A stretch of DNA of 64,000 nucleotides from Areca catechu (GCA_021397845.1 CM038046.1:68404021-68468020); one strand, 5' to 3'. Shown: positions 31,927 through 43,179, counted from the first letter of the stretch. Numbers and translations: made by a program. The notes: generated from the sequence alone by a model not told the origin.

Positions 31927-33673
31927 TGGTGTAGAATAAGGGCTGGGCTAGGGATGCTAGAATGGGTTCTTATGATGCAAAGGAGTTTTTTTACAGTTGA
32001 AGAGTTTTATATGTTTTCTTAGGGTTTTGATTCCCGATCACAAGCAAAAAACTAGAAATAAGAGAAATGAGTACGGAAGCTTACACTAGCAGTTCAGATC
32101 CCTAAGCAGTGAAAACAAGAACAGGATCCCGGGATTAAGAAATCCCGGTAGGACTAGCTCGAAACACAATACCTACTTAGGAGATAGAGAGAGCAAACCT
32201 CACATGTTTGAAGCGCCCGATGTAGAGATCGCTCAACTTGGCGGATGTGGCCTGGATGCCCGAGCAATCAAACCTGTGGTAGCACTGGCTTTCGGTCGGA
32301 AGGTCACGATGGCAAAGCCGACTGTCTCCGGTACCCGAGATGCCAGGGAGGACCTGTAGGCACACAAAATAAGGAATAGCGAACTGGAGAGATGCACAGA
32401 AAGAGACTAAGATGGGGTTGAGAAGGGGCTTCGAGCCCGGTGTCCGGCTGGATTCCGAAGTCGAAGATGGAGATAACTTGGGGCCTCGCACCCCGCGATG
32501 TCCTGGAGGACGAAGGCATGTGGCCTCACACCACGCGACATCCAGGAGGACGAAGGATTCGCAATGCCCTGGGGCGACGGACAGGTGGCCTCACACCACT
32601 CGACGTCCCTGGGGACGAAGGCAACTTCACTCAAACCTAGTCTAAGAGATAATGGTTGGAGGATAGAAAACTCAAACTTTTTTCATTAATCATTCAATAG
32701 CATTACAATGGAGGGATTGGGTCCTTTAAATAGGCACCCAAAGCCCATTTAAATTAAAAAATATTCAAAACCCTTGAACCCAAATTACAACCCAAAAGTT
32801 GGTGCCCACATGGATGGGGAAAGCTCTTCAAGGCAAACCAAATGGAGGAGAGGATTGGCGTGGCATGTGGGAGGGCATGGAGAGGGGGATTGGCCTCTTG
32901 ACTTCCTTCTTTGAATGTTCATTTTGGGAAGAAAAATGGAACAAGGCTTGCTTGAAGGGATGTGCTTCCTTTGATCCTTCAACGCCCACTTGGAGTGATT
33001 CATGGCCGGCCAAAGTGGAGGGAGCTTTGGGCATTGCAAGGTTGAAGGCTTGGAAAGGGGAGTGTGTCCCTTGACCTTCCATTCTTGCATGAATACTTTG
33101 GAAAGAAGACTTGGAAGATGGCTTGCTTTGTGGCTTGGTTTCTTCATGAAATCTTCAACGCCCCATTTAATGATGGATCATGGCATGATGTGGGGGAGGG
33201 AAGAGGGGATGATGTCTCCTCCTTCCAAGGTCACCCAAGAGAAAAAAGGTATGGATAGGGCGTGTGGAATGCATGAGGGCACCTCCTTGTTTCCTTCCTT
33301 GGATGCCCAAGTGGCAACTGATGTGGTGCCACATAGGTGGCTGAGGTGGCACCTATGTTGGCATCTTTCCAAGTGAAAGAGGTGGGTTGGCCCACAAGGA
33401 ACTTGTCTTGGTCTTGAAAGCCAAGTTGACTTCAATTGGGCATGGGCCCAATCTAAACTCAGACTCGAACCAAAATAGATATAGGACTCATGACCTAAAC
33501 TTGACCCAAATTGGTCAAGGTACAAGACTAAACAAACTTAGACTAGGTACATGACTAAAAATTATAAATTTACTTTGGCTCATAGCCTTATTACAAGACT
33601 CAAAGAAGTAGAACCCTAATTTGAGATCCATAGAGGGTTGAGGAGCCTCTGTCGGATCCTGGTGCCCATACCA
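31927..33673 (-). repeat. Gypsy E 3' LTR
   Basis: 1,747 bp. Includes a TATA-like box at 32724-32733 and the GC-rich repeat at 32480-32620. Its first 57 bases in element direction continue the pol reading frame to a TAG at 33618-33616. Open frames on either strand inside are not kept between the two LTRs in a coding-like way. Confidence 0.88.
32480..32620. repeat. GC-rich repeat in E LTR R/U5
   Basis: Three imperfect copies of GGCCTCnCACCnCnCGAnGT followed by CC-GGAGGACGAAGG (42-66 bp units), downstream of the TATA-like box. Repeated in the other LTR at 37045-37190. A two-unit relative is at 60-170 and 13205-13300. Confidence 0.7.
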
Positions 33674-34250
33674 GTTATCCCGGGGTGAGAGGAACTCGAC
33701 CCTGTCAAGTAAGGGTTAGTTTGGCTTTGGCACCTCTCCATGATATCATGGTCGATGCGCTACAAGTCCTCCCGTGTGATCCACGAGTCATCGGATTCAG
33801 GTCGGCCTTGCCATCAGACCAAGTAACGTTGATAGCCCTTGCCCCGGGTAGTGATGGCTTGGTCATCTAGGACACGCTCGATCCGCTCTCCTCGCTCAGG
33901 TATATTTGGAGGTGGACACTCAGGTTCAGGTTCACTCTCAAAAGGGAGGTTAGGCCCAAACGGCTCACTGGGTATGTTTGCGGGTTCCCTATACTCGACT
34001 AAGTCAGAGATATTGAATGTTGAGCTAATTCCATAATCCGGAGGTAATTCTAGAATATAGGCATTAGGACCCATTCTCCTAATCACTTTAAAGGGACTCG
34101 CCCCACGAGCATGAAGCTTCTTAACAGTTCCCGGCGGAAACCGTTCAGGCCGGAGAATAATCATTACAAAATCCCCTATTTCAAACTCTTTGGCTCGCTT
34201 TCGAAAATCAGCCAAATTATTTTAAAAATTGAATTTAATGCAGAATCCTA
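33616..34250 (-). pseudogene. Gypsy E integrase tail and chromodomain
   Basis: On the minus strand: FEIGDFVMIILRPERFPPGT, KKLHARGASPFKVIRRMG and FNISDLVEYREP (integrase C-terminal barrel), then a linker and the chromodomain, DQAITTRGKGYQRYLV, a TGA (33816-33814), WQGRPESDDSWI, and on to SSSSHPGI. The reading frame then enters the LTR and ends at TAG 33618-33616. The chromodomain would target integration to modified chromatin. The TGA stands where element G has an arginine codon, consistent with CGA to TGA decay; element F has the same stop. Confidence 0.85.
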
Positions 34251-34299
34251 ACATGATGCAAAATGCAGACTCAACTATGCAATCTTATTGAGAAAAAAA

Positions 34300-35641
34300 A
34301 AAGTTATTAGACTCATAGGGTCTAAACCTAACAGACTTTTGACTCTCTAGGTTTGACCCTAGTCTGGTATGCACAAGAAAAATTATTAAGGATCCCTAGC
34401 AAATGCCATAAGGTATGCCAGAAGTAGAGGGCAAAAGGGATGGGTTCTAAGGAGTCATGCATTCTGGTAATCTCAATAAAAAGTAACCCCATGGCTCTAG
34501 AAATGTGAGAGGGTTCAGGAAAGGGTAGGAAATAGGAATCGGAGTCTTAGGGTGGCTTATGGAAAACATAAAACAGGCCTTGGTTATTCAGGATGACCTT
34601 AAAATTTGGGTATCGTTCTTTAGGTGTCATATGGTCCACTTGTTCCAGTAGATCTTGGGGCTCGCTAGGGTCAATCCCATTGTGAGGAAGGTTTGTTAAA
34701 GAGGATCCTGGGACCACGTCTATAGTATGATGGATGTCTCTCAGGGGTGGAAGTTGATCAGGTAACTCATCGGGAACTTCATCCTCAATTTCTTTCCGAG
34801 CTTCAACCATCTCTTAAGGATGTTCTCTTTGGATCGGTTCATTAAGGGTTGGTTCCTGAATTCCTGTGGAAAAGACTGGTAAATCCTCATGTTTATTTAC
34901 TAGATGTGATCCTGGCTCGGTCATTTTCTCTTCAAATTTTGTAGTGGGTTCAGGATCATTTTCCTTGGATTCCTCAATGATTTCACCCTCGAGCCCATCT
35001 TCTACTAAACTTGACTCATAGATGCTTTCTTTCAATTCTTTAATGGGCTCAGGAGTTTCTTTCCCTAGATTTTCAATGGGTTCAACCTTAAAGTCCTCAA
35101 GGGGTTCAACAATGGGTTCGGGTTCAGTTTCAGTCGGTTCATCTATAAGTAAGGCAGGGGCGGTGCACTGACTAGCAAAATGCCCAGGTTTATGACACCT
35201 ATAGCTGTTAGCTTGGGGATCGGGTCTCCTCTGGACTTCAATAGTCTTACCCTTGGTCTCTTTACTATATTGGGATCGATTCAGACTGGGACTACTAGGA
35301 CTGTGTCGGGCTAGGCTTGGTCGACTGGGGTCAGATCGGTTCGGGCTTGGTCGACCTGGGTAAGCCTGGCTATAACCTTGGGTGGATCTGGGGATACGGC
35401 TCTGGTTCCCAAAAGGCTCAGGTCTTCTGTAAGCGGGAGCTCTCTGGAAACGCTCACGGAGCCTAGCAGCTTCCTCTATGGGTCATAGTATGGCCTCTAT
35501 TTGATCACATCTCTTAGTCAACTGGTTGCCTAGTTGAGTCATGGATTGAGTTAGGGCTCCAATGTCAGCTCAAAGTTGGTCCATGGCTTCGGTAGGGGAT
35601 GGAGAAGGTGGGTAAAAAGAGGTTCCTGATCTAGTGCACAT
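34300..35641 (-). pseudogene. Gypsy E gag-like fusion reading frame
   Basis: ATG at 35641 reads MCTRSGTSFYPP, like the gag start of F. A short helical segment (GALTQSMTQLGNQLTKRCDQ) carries in-frame stops. No capsid domain follows; instead an Arg/Ser/Pro-rich stretch leads to a zinc knuckle (YRCHKPGHFASQC, about 35215, first Cys lost or shifted), a long Glu/Pro-rich linker (35150-34810), the protease-RT linker motif DELPDQLPPLRDIHHTIDV (34780-34700) and a terminal domain DSDSYFLPF...PIPFALYFWHTLWHLLG (34550-34400) that G also has. The last part resembles integrase YFWKTL..LLG. Stops after 34547 and elsewhere make it non-functional now. Confidence 0.7.
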
Positions 35642-35728
35642 GTAACAAAACGATGCTACGGTTTGCTAGACCTAGGAGATCTCTCCAAATGTAAAGTCAA
35701 GAAGATGAACCTGGAAGCAGTAACTTGG

Positions 35729-35863
35729 CACCTGGCCAGGTAAGTGTAAGGTTAGTGGAGGTTCCTTTTTGCTTGCCTAGACACCAATTAGAAATTGGCC
35801 AGGTAAGCAAACCAACCCACTTCCTTTCGAGATCTAGTCCCTGAACCACTTTCCTAGACACCA
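35729..35863 (-). other. Conserved leader module, gypsy E
   Basis: Element direction: CTGGTGTCTAGGAAAGTGGT, TTCAGGGA, then TTACCTGGCCAATTTCTAAT directly followed by TGGTGTCTAGGCAAGC, and finally CACTTACCTGGCC. It lies about 90 nt upstream of the gag-like ATG. The CCAATT/AATTGG hairpin is kept. The stretch from 35864 to 36475 is leader with a CCCTAGCTCACTAG motif shared with F and G and nothing else recognised. Confidence 0.7.
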
Positions 35864-36475
35864 GCTACTCAAGCACACACCAACAAGTGATCTAGCTTGG
35901 CTCGGCACTTGGGTCGACCCGACTTCATGGGTGTCCCTAGCTCACTAGAGCAGATTAAACGTCTAATTGATTTTAGTTAATGGCTAGGGTTCGATATGTC
36001 GGGTGGTGGTTTTTGGGCTAGGGACAGGTAATGAAATCCTAACCCTATGTTAATTTGACGCCCTTAAGATAAGTTATGGAGAATGATGCACAAAATGACT
36101 AGCGAAATGACTTAAAATGTTCTTGGTTTTTTATGTCTTTTAGATGTGTGAATGCTAAACAAAATGCAGGAATTAAAATATGCCCCTAAATGCAAGAAAC
36201 AAGCTAGATGGATGAATGAAACAAGAGATGAGATGTTTGCTGAAATTTCAGACCTGAGATTTTCTCAGGTTGTATTTCGGCTTGTATAAATTCTACAAAT
36301 TGAAATAAAATATGAGAAAATATCCAAAAATACTATGAAATAGATGTGATCTAACAGAGCAAAAATAAAAAATTTGGATGTTTCTTCAGAGAGAAACAAT
36401 CTAATGATCAGACCATATACGGGCTGACCAGAATGCAGAAAATGAAAGAAAGCAAAAAGCACTAGTCCTAGCCTT

Positions 36476-36487
36476 GCTCTGATACCA
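36476..36487 (-). other. Gypsy E primer-binding site
   Basis: TGGTATCAGAGC in element direction, five bases from the LTR; complementary to initiator tRNA-Met. Confidence 0.85.
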
Positions 36488-36492
36488 AAAAA

Positions 36493-38244
36493 TGGTGTGG
36501 AGTTTAGGGGCTGGGCTAGGGATGCTAGAATGGGTTCTTATGATGCAAAGGAGTTTTTTTATAGTTGAAGAGTTTTATATGTTTTCTTAGGGTTTTGATT
36601 CCCGATCACAAGCAAAAAACTAGAAATAAGAGAAATGAGTACGGAAGTTTACACTAGCAGTTCAGATCCCTAAGCAGTGAAAACAAGAACAGGATCCCGG
36701 GATTAAGAAACCCCGGTAGGACTAGCTCGAAACACAATACCTACTTAGGAGATAGAAAGAGCAAACCTCACACGTTTGAAGCGCCCGATGCAGAGATCGC
36801 CCAACTTGGCGGATGCGGCCAGGATGCCCGAGCAATCGAACCTGTGGTAGCACTGGCTTTTGGTCGGAAGGTCACGATGGCAAAGCTGACTGTCTCCAGT
36901 ACCCAAGATGTCAGGGAGGACCTGTACGCACACAAAATAAGGATTAGCGAACTGGAGAGATGCATGGAAAGAGACTGAGATGGGGTTGAGAAGGGGTTTC
37001 GAGCCTGGTGTCTGGCTGGATTCCGAAGTCGAAGACGGAGATAACTTGGGGCCTCGCACCCCACGACGTCCCGGAGGACGAAGGAATATGGCCTCACACC
37101 ACGCGATGTCCAGGAGGATGAAGGATTCGTGATGCCCTGGGGCGACGGACAGGTGGCCTCACACCACTCGACGTCCCTGGGGATGAAGGCAACTTCACCC
37201 ATACCTAGTCTAAGAGACAATGGTTGGAGGATAGAAAACTCAAACTTTTTTTCATTAATCATTCAATAGCTTTACAATGGAGGGATTGGGTCCTTTAAAT
37301 AGGCACCCAAGGCCCATTTGAATTCAAAAATATTCAAAACCCTTGAACCCAAATTACAACCCAAAAGTTGGCACCCACATGGATGGGGAAAGCTCTTCAT
37401 GGCCGACCAAATGGAGGAGAGGATTGGCGTGGCATGTGGGAGGGCTTGGAGAGGGGGATTGGCCTCTTGACTTCCTTCTTTGCATGTTCATTTTGGGAAG
37501 AAAACATGGAACAAGGCTTGCTTGAAGGGATGTGCTTCCTTTGATCCTTCAATGCCCACTTGGAGTGATTCATGGCCGGCCAAAGTGGAGGGAGCTTTGG
37601 GTGTTGCAAGGTTGAAGGCTTGGAAAGGGGAGTGTGTCCCTTGACCTTCCATTCTTGCATGAATACTTTGGGAAGAAGACTTGGAAGATGGCTTGCTCTT
37701 TGGCTTGGTTTCTTCATGAAATCTTCAACGCCCCATTTAATGATGGATCATGGCATGATGTGGGGGAGGGAAGAGGGGATGATGTCTCCTCCTTCCAAGG
37801 TCGCCCAAGAGAAAAAAGGTATGGATAGTGCATGTGGAATGCATGAGGGTGCCTCCTTGTTTCCTTCCTTGGATGCCCAAGTGGCAACTGATGTGGCGCC
37901 ACATAGGTGGCTGAGGTGGCGCCTATGTTGGCATCTTTCCAAGTGAAAGAGGTTGGTTGGCCCACAAGGAACTTATCTTGGTCTTGAAAGCCAGTTTGAC
38001 TTCAATTGGGCTTGGCCCCAATCCAAACTCATACTCGAAGCAAAAATAGATAAAGGACTCATGACCTAAACTTGACCCAAATTGGTCAAGGTACAAGACT
38101 AAACAAACTTAGACTAGATACATGACTAAAAATTATAAATTTACTTTGGCTCATAGCCTTATTACAAGACTCACAGAAGTGGAACCCTAATATGAGATCC
38201 ACAGAGGGTTGAGGAGCCTCTGTCGGATCCTGGTGCCCACACCA
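36493..38244 (-). repeat. Gypsy E 5' LTR
   Basis: 1,752 bp copy of 31927-33673, with the TATA-like box at 37293-37302. Next to the PBS at 36476. Confidence 0.88.
37293..37302 (-). promoter_or_regulatory. TATA-like box of gypsy E 5' LTR
   Basis: CTATTTAAAG in element direction, with the same sequence in the 3' LTR (32724-32733) and at 13377-13386 in the related LTR. Conserved position and GC-poor context suggest the promoter. Confidence 0.5.
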
Positions 38245-39078
38245 TATCATTTAGCTTGGTCTTCAGATCATGGAGAATTGCTCAATTTGTCACTTTGACT
38301 TGTCCGTTATATTGAGGATTACCGACGGAGGGTAACTTATTGAGGATATGATATTAAGTGCAAAAACCTCTGAATTTCTAGTTGTTGAATTGCCTTCCAT
38401 TATCGGTAATGATGGCATAAGGGATTCTAAATTGGAAGATGATGAAATTCCTTACAAAGTTCTTGACCTTCCCTTCAGTTATGTGTGCCAAGGGTTTAGC
38501 CTTGACTCACCTGATGAAATGGTCAATGGCCACAATAAGGAACTTTTGTTGACTAGAAGCAGGAGGGAATGGGCCAAGAATATCCATTTCTCTTGGACGA
38601 ACGGCCACAGAGCCGTCAATTGAGTCAGCTGACTTGCAGGTAGTCTTTGGATGTTAGAGTATCTCTGGCATTGGTCACATCTTTAGACGTAGTCAACTAT
38701 GTCTCTCTGGATGGTTGGCTAAAAATTACCTTGGCATATGATTTTGTAGGATAAAGACCTACCCCCCAAATGATCTCCAGATATGCCCTCATGTACTTCT
38801 CTTAGCACAGTTGGTGTTCGATGGCCCTAAGCACTTCAACAAGGGCTGTGTGAAAGATCTCTTATAGAGTACTCTATCCAAGATGACATTCTGAGAAGCC
38901 ATCCAACATATTTTCTTGGTTTTAGCCTTGTTTTTTGGTATTATTCCTTCATTTTGGAACTTAAAGATAGGGTTCATCCAATAGAGTTCATGCTCAATTT
39001 GATGCACTTTCGAAGCTACCCCCGAAGCTTTCTTTGAAATGCTAGGGTCCTCCAGGTATTCTAGAATGTCTGACTAAG
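38245..39078 (-). pseudogene. Tat-like gypsy integrase core
   Basis: Continues the Tat element past E. On the minus strand: NPIFKFQNEGIIPKNKAKTK and ASQNVILDRVLYKRSFTQPL (39007-38789, zinc-binding region start), CDQCQRYS, MDILGPFPPASSQQKFLIVA (first Asp), IITDNGRQF (second Asp), and PQYNGQVKVTN. In this family the last motif normally holds the catalytic Glu (QVEVTN-like); here the codon at plus 38294-38296 gives Lys, so the D,D,E triad is broken. Frameshifts and stops are also present. It is cut at 39078 by element F. Confidence 0.82.
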
Positions 39079-40317
39079 TGGTGCGGACACCAGAGGCACC
39101 AGAATAAGATAGAGGCTTCTCAACCCTTTATGGATTACTTAGTGGTGTTTGAGTCTATATGTAATAAGGGTTAGCCTAATTGAGTTATCATTTTCATTAT
39201 TTGAGTCATGTACTAGTCATCTTATGTTGAGCTCATTTTCTTTGAGTCCTATACATGTTAGTCCAAGTCCAGTGAAGACTCAGTACAAGTGAAGACCAAG
39301 CCAGTGCAAGTAAAGATCAACCTAGCTTGAAATTATGAAGACCTTGGAAGGCCTAGTAGAAGAGATCAAAAGCCTTGGAGCCACATCGAAAGCCCTGGAG
39401 CCATGGACCGTAGCCTAAAGCAAAATAGGCCAGCCAAGGCCCAGGAGAGGAGCTAGGGCACCATCCACCCTACGGTCACCACCCCTTGGTCAGCCACTTA
39501 GGGTCACCTCCCTTGGCCGACCAAGACAAAAGAGGAGAGAGCAATTTGAGGAAAATCAAATCCTATACCTACCATGTATTCTAGCTAGGGTTTGGGTGGG
39601 ATTCAAATTCCTTGGAAAAGTCTATTGTATCCTTACTTGGGGGCCAAGTTTGTGAGTCTATTTAAGAGACTCTATCCTCTTGTATGAAGACACTTTTTTT
39701 TTGAATGAATACAACTAAGTTTTCCATCTGTTGTGTGCTAAGGGGATTCTGTGTGAACCCCTCCTCTTCTTCCTTGTGTCTTGTGCCCAGTCTCCAGCTA
39801 CCATCCACCTCTCCAAGCCCTGGCCACCCAACCTCAAACTCTTCTTCCCCTTGCTATTTTAACTTGGTTTTTTCATTCTTGCTTAGTTTCTTAACCCTTA
39901 ATAGGCTATTTGTAGGTCCCTCAAATTCTACAAATCCAACGACTCCAACCGGGCAGCGATCGGAGCACCGGGTTGAAAGCCGAGAATCCGCGGGTCTCTA
40001 GCTTGATCATCCAGGCTGCATCCGGGAGCGAGAGCGATCCCTTCATCTACGATCTTCATCAGGCACATCAACCATTGTTGGGTACACTCCCTCTGCTTGC
40101 CAGTAGCATTATTGAAGGGGAACTAGCCCAACCGAGACTTCTCAGCCTCGGCGGTCCTCTTTCTTATTGCTTTTTAGGTTCTACTTTACATGCTGTAGTT
40201 TCTTACTTACATAGAATTCTCTATTTAGGTTCTTGGTCTATTCTTCGAGAATTAAATACATCACTTAATCTTTAAAAATTACAAAAATAATTATGCATGC
40301 ATTTTAGTTCCGCATCA
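39079..40317 (+). repeat. Gypsy F 5' LTR
   Basis: 1,239 bp. TATA-like CTATTTAAG at 39658-39666, followed by a T-run and GAATGAATACAAC, then GCTAAGGGGATTCTGTGTG. Ends AGTTCCGCATCA against the PBS. Confidence 0.9.
39658..39666 (+). promoter_or_regulatory. TATA-like box, gypsy F LTR
   Basis: CTATTTAAG about 580 bp into the LTR; matched at 46640-46648 in the other LTR. Confidence 0.5.
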
Positions 40318-40318
40318 T

Positions 40319-40332
40319 TTGGTATCAAAACC
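40319..40332 (+). other. Gypsy F primer-binding site (mutated)
   Basis: TTGGTATCAAAACC compared with TGGTATCAGAGCC in the other elements: two mismatches to initiator tRNA-Met. The following 40333-41126 is AT-rich leader with no further recognised feature except GTGGGCTAGGGACACC near 41048. Confidence 0.7.
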
Positions 40333-41126
40333 TGTTTTGGTTCATTTCTCTTTGCATATTCAAATCGTGTGCTTCACCATGGCCATCCGGTCATAGGAGA
40401 CAAGTAGGGCTGCAAGACCCTCTCTTCTCAATCTACGGGATCTCCTATGGCGTGTAAGGGTGCCACTATGATTTGACACCTGAAGAAGAAAACAAAGAGT
40501 TCATTAGAGCTTTTTTGCATTTCGACCTTCTCAATATATAACATACTGCTTCAATTGCTTCTGCAGTATAGAACTCAAAAAATCTAAAATTTATTTTTAT
40601 AAATTCCCTATAATTAAGAGTATTTTTCAAAACTTTCTCTAGAATTATTTTGGTCTGTGGGTTTTCTGCCAGCCAAAATACTGCCTGAGAACAGTTCTGC
40701 CCTATTTTTGGCAGCAAAGTCAATTTTAATAAGTTTAGGGTTGTTTTAGTATAATTTTTGCATATATTATAATTTTGGCATGTTTCCTGAATATTAGGTC
40801 ATTATCTATAAATTATATTTCTATTTTAAAAATATCAAAAAAAAAATACATATACTTATAAAATACCAAAAATACTTAAAACCCTAATTTGCAATTTCAT
40901 CTGCCTGCCATTATTGCATAATTAACTTAAAGGCATCAATATCCAAGATAAGGGATAGAGGTCATTACCTTTCCTCAGCCCAAAAACCACATCCCTTGCA
41001 TTCGGTCCCAAGCCTAATTTAAATTTAACTAGACTTAATTTGCCCTAGTGGGCTAGGGACACCAATTATTTGGGTTCGATCATTGTGGGATGACTAGTGC
41101 ACCCACTTCATCTCCTATTATTGGAT

Positions 41127-41245
41127 GCTAGTGTCTAGGCTAGAGGTACAGTGTCAAATGACCTAAGTGGATCGGTGGTTCCTTAATTGGATCCTTGCGA
41201 GAGCAAGGGATTCTCCCACCATCCCACCTCTTACCTGGCCAGTTG
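41127..41245 (+). other. Leader module, gypsy F (weak copy)
   Basis: GCTAGTGTCTAGGCTAG at 41127, GGTGGTTCCTTAATTGG at about 41173 and CTCTTACCTGGCCAGTT at 41228. It keeps the order and end blocks of the module, but the second GTGTCTAGG box is lost. About 95 nt before the gag ATG. Confidence 0.5.
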
Positions 41246-41339
41246 AAGGACTAGGATTTGAGTTGTGTGTAAGTTGAGTCAACTCATTCTGATTGAGCTC
41301 TAGGTCTAGGCACCCGTAGTCGACTGGTTTGAGTCTTGC

Positions 41340-42530
41340 ATGTGCACTAGATCAGGAGCTTCATATCATCCACCACCCCTACAATTGGCTAAATCCATGG
41401 ATAACTTTGAAGCCCAGATGAAAGCCTTTACTGATCAGCTAGCCCAATCCTTCACTAAGATGAATCAGAGGTTTGACCATATGGAGAATAGGATAGGAAC
41501 CCTAGAGAGGACACGTAGGTCCCATTCTGAGATAGGTCTTGAGTCACCTCCCCATCCTAGGAGAACCCCTCGCCGTGACCCTTACTATGAGGTTGACCCT
41601 AGGAGGACTCCAAACCCTGATCCCTACTTTGAGGCTAAACCTAGAAGAGCCCATCGTCATGACCCAGTCCAAGAGGTTCGTCCAAGAAGACCCAATCAGG
41701 TTTTATAGACCAGGAAGATAGATCCTATAGAAACATTAAACTTGATGCACCCACTTTTGATGGTTGTCTTGACCCAAAGGTTTATATAGATTGGGAGGGA
41801 GAAGTTGATTAGTATTTTGAGTGGCATGATATGTCTGAGGAGCATAAGTATAGGTTTGCCAAGCTTAAGTTGGTATGCCAAGCCAAGTTATATTGGGCTA
41901 ATGTTGAGAGAGCACTTAGACTAGGAGGCCATGAACCCATAGTCACCTGGAGGGCCATGAAGGCTAAGCTTAGAGGAAATTACGTTCCAACCTCATATCA
42001 TCATGGTTTGTTGGATCAGTGGCAAAGATTAAGTCAGGGCAGCAATAGTGTAGATGAGTACATTATGAAATTTGATAAGTATTCTATGCGATGTGACTTA
42101 GTGAGGCTGAGGATGTTCTTCTGTCTAGATTTAGGGTTGGTCTTAGAGATGATATTAAGAGGGAGCTCTGCATGAGATAGGTTAGTGACCTGGACCATGC
42201 CTACCAGATTGCTAGGGATTATGAGCATTTTCAGAGAGGCATTTACCGTAAACCCGAGCCCACTAGATACCCTAGTCAGTACCCAGGAGCTACCCAGTCC
42301 CACCAGAGCTGACCCAGCCCTAGCCAACCTAGCCTAAGTCGACCCAGTCTGAGTCACCCTGACTTGAGTCGACCCCAGCCTAGTACTCCTTTAACCCGTA
42401 GAGATGATAGAGGTAAATCTGTAGAGGTCCATAAGAGTCCCAATCCCTAGAAGACCTATTTTAAATGTCAGAAACAAGCCACTTTTCTAGCCAGTGCCCA
42501 ATTAGTGCCTTACACATAGGTGTGCTAGAG
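41340..42530 (+). pseudogene. Gypsy F gag
   Basis: ATG at 41340 starts MCTRSGASYHPPP, followed by a coiled-coil-like segment (DQLAQSFTKMNQRFDHMENR), an Arg/Pro/Asp-rich repeat (RRTPRRDPYYEVDPRRTPNP) and a stop at 41706. The capsid domain follows in 41740-42175 with SEEHKYRFAKLKL, ANVERALRLGG and SVDEYIMKFDKYSMRCDL. A degenerate zinc knuckle is at about 42455-42500, split over frames. Gag packages element RNA. Several stops and frameshifts. Confidence 0.82.
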
Positions 42531-42689
42531 GAAGAAGAGCATGAACCTGTAGCTGAACCTGTAAGAGAAATCTATGAGGTTGATGACCAGTTATTGGATG
42601 AGTATGATGGAGAGGAAGAGATACCTGAATCTAAGGACCTGTTAGGCATGGTTAGGTGCATCTTGACCCAAACCCTAGTTAAGGAAGAT

Positions 42690-43160
42690 TAACGTAGGAC
42701 TAACATCCTACAAACCTTTGTTAAGATAGGTGGTAAGGTTTTTAAGATCATCATAAATAGTGGGAGTTGTGTCATTGCCATCTCTGCTAGTACAGTCAAA
42801 TCTTTAGGGTTGACCATAGTTTCCCATCCTAGCCCCTACAAGGTTTCTTGGGTAGATTCCACCTCCATCCATATCAAGTCTAGGTGCCATATCTTAGTTA
42901 AACTGCAATCCTATGAGAAAAATATTTGGTGTGATGTCCTTCCCATGGAAGTAAGTTGTATCATTTTAGCTCGACCTTGGCTTTATGATCATGATGCAAC
43001 CCTGTTTGGTCGAACCAATGTCTGTGCTTTCAGTCACCATGGGAATAAGTTTGTTATCCACCCAACTCCACCTAGAGACCTAGTTAAGAGAGGTTCTAGT
43101 AGCCTTAATGACAAGAAACTAGGAGTTAATTTGATTAGGCTAAGGAGTTAGAGAAAGAGA
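42690..43160 (+). pseudogene. Gypsy F protease
   Basis: Reads KIGGKVFKIIINSGSCV (from about 42730) with SWVDSTSIHIKSRCHI and DVLPMEVSCIILARPWLYDH downstream, the retroviral-type aspartic protease pattern. The active-site triplet expected as D-S-G is N-S-G: the Asp codon is changed to AAT at about 42769. This would inactivate the enzyme regardless of other lesions. A stop at 43149 separates it from RT. Confidence 0.8.
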
Positions 43161-43179
43161 TTGCTGAGGGTAACCCTAT

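Larger units (their letters stand above)
31927..38244 (-). mobile_element. Gypsy E: non-autonomous chromodomain element
   Basis: LTRs at 31927-33673 and 36493-38244 (TGGTGTrG...ACACCA/ATACCA), PBS at 36476-36487, and only 2.8 kb of internal sequence. Flanks CATCA (31922-31926) and TATCA (38245-38249) match at 4 of 5 bases, a likely TSD. The internal region encodes a gag-like N-terminus, zinc knuckle, acidic linker, an unusual domain shared with G, and integrase tail plus chromodomain. Capsid, protease, RT and RNase H are absent. LTRs differ by several percent by eye, so it is older than C. It splits the Tat integrase. Confidence 0.85.

Noticed and set aside
32412..32689. Overlapping open frames on both strands in the E LTR
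   Set aside because: GC-rich repeated DNA with few stops; frames differ between the two LTRs (for example 36768-37262).
39705..40275. Two short frames in the F 5' LTR, the second also seen at 46872-47249
   Set aside because: LTR copies. The second frame keeps its sequence only because the LTRs are duplicates; no family match.
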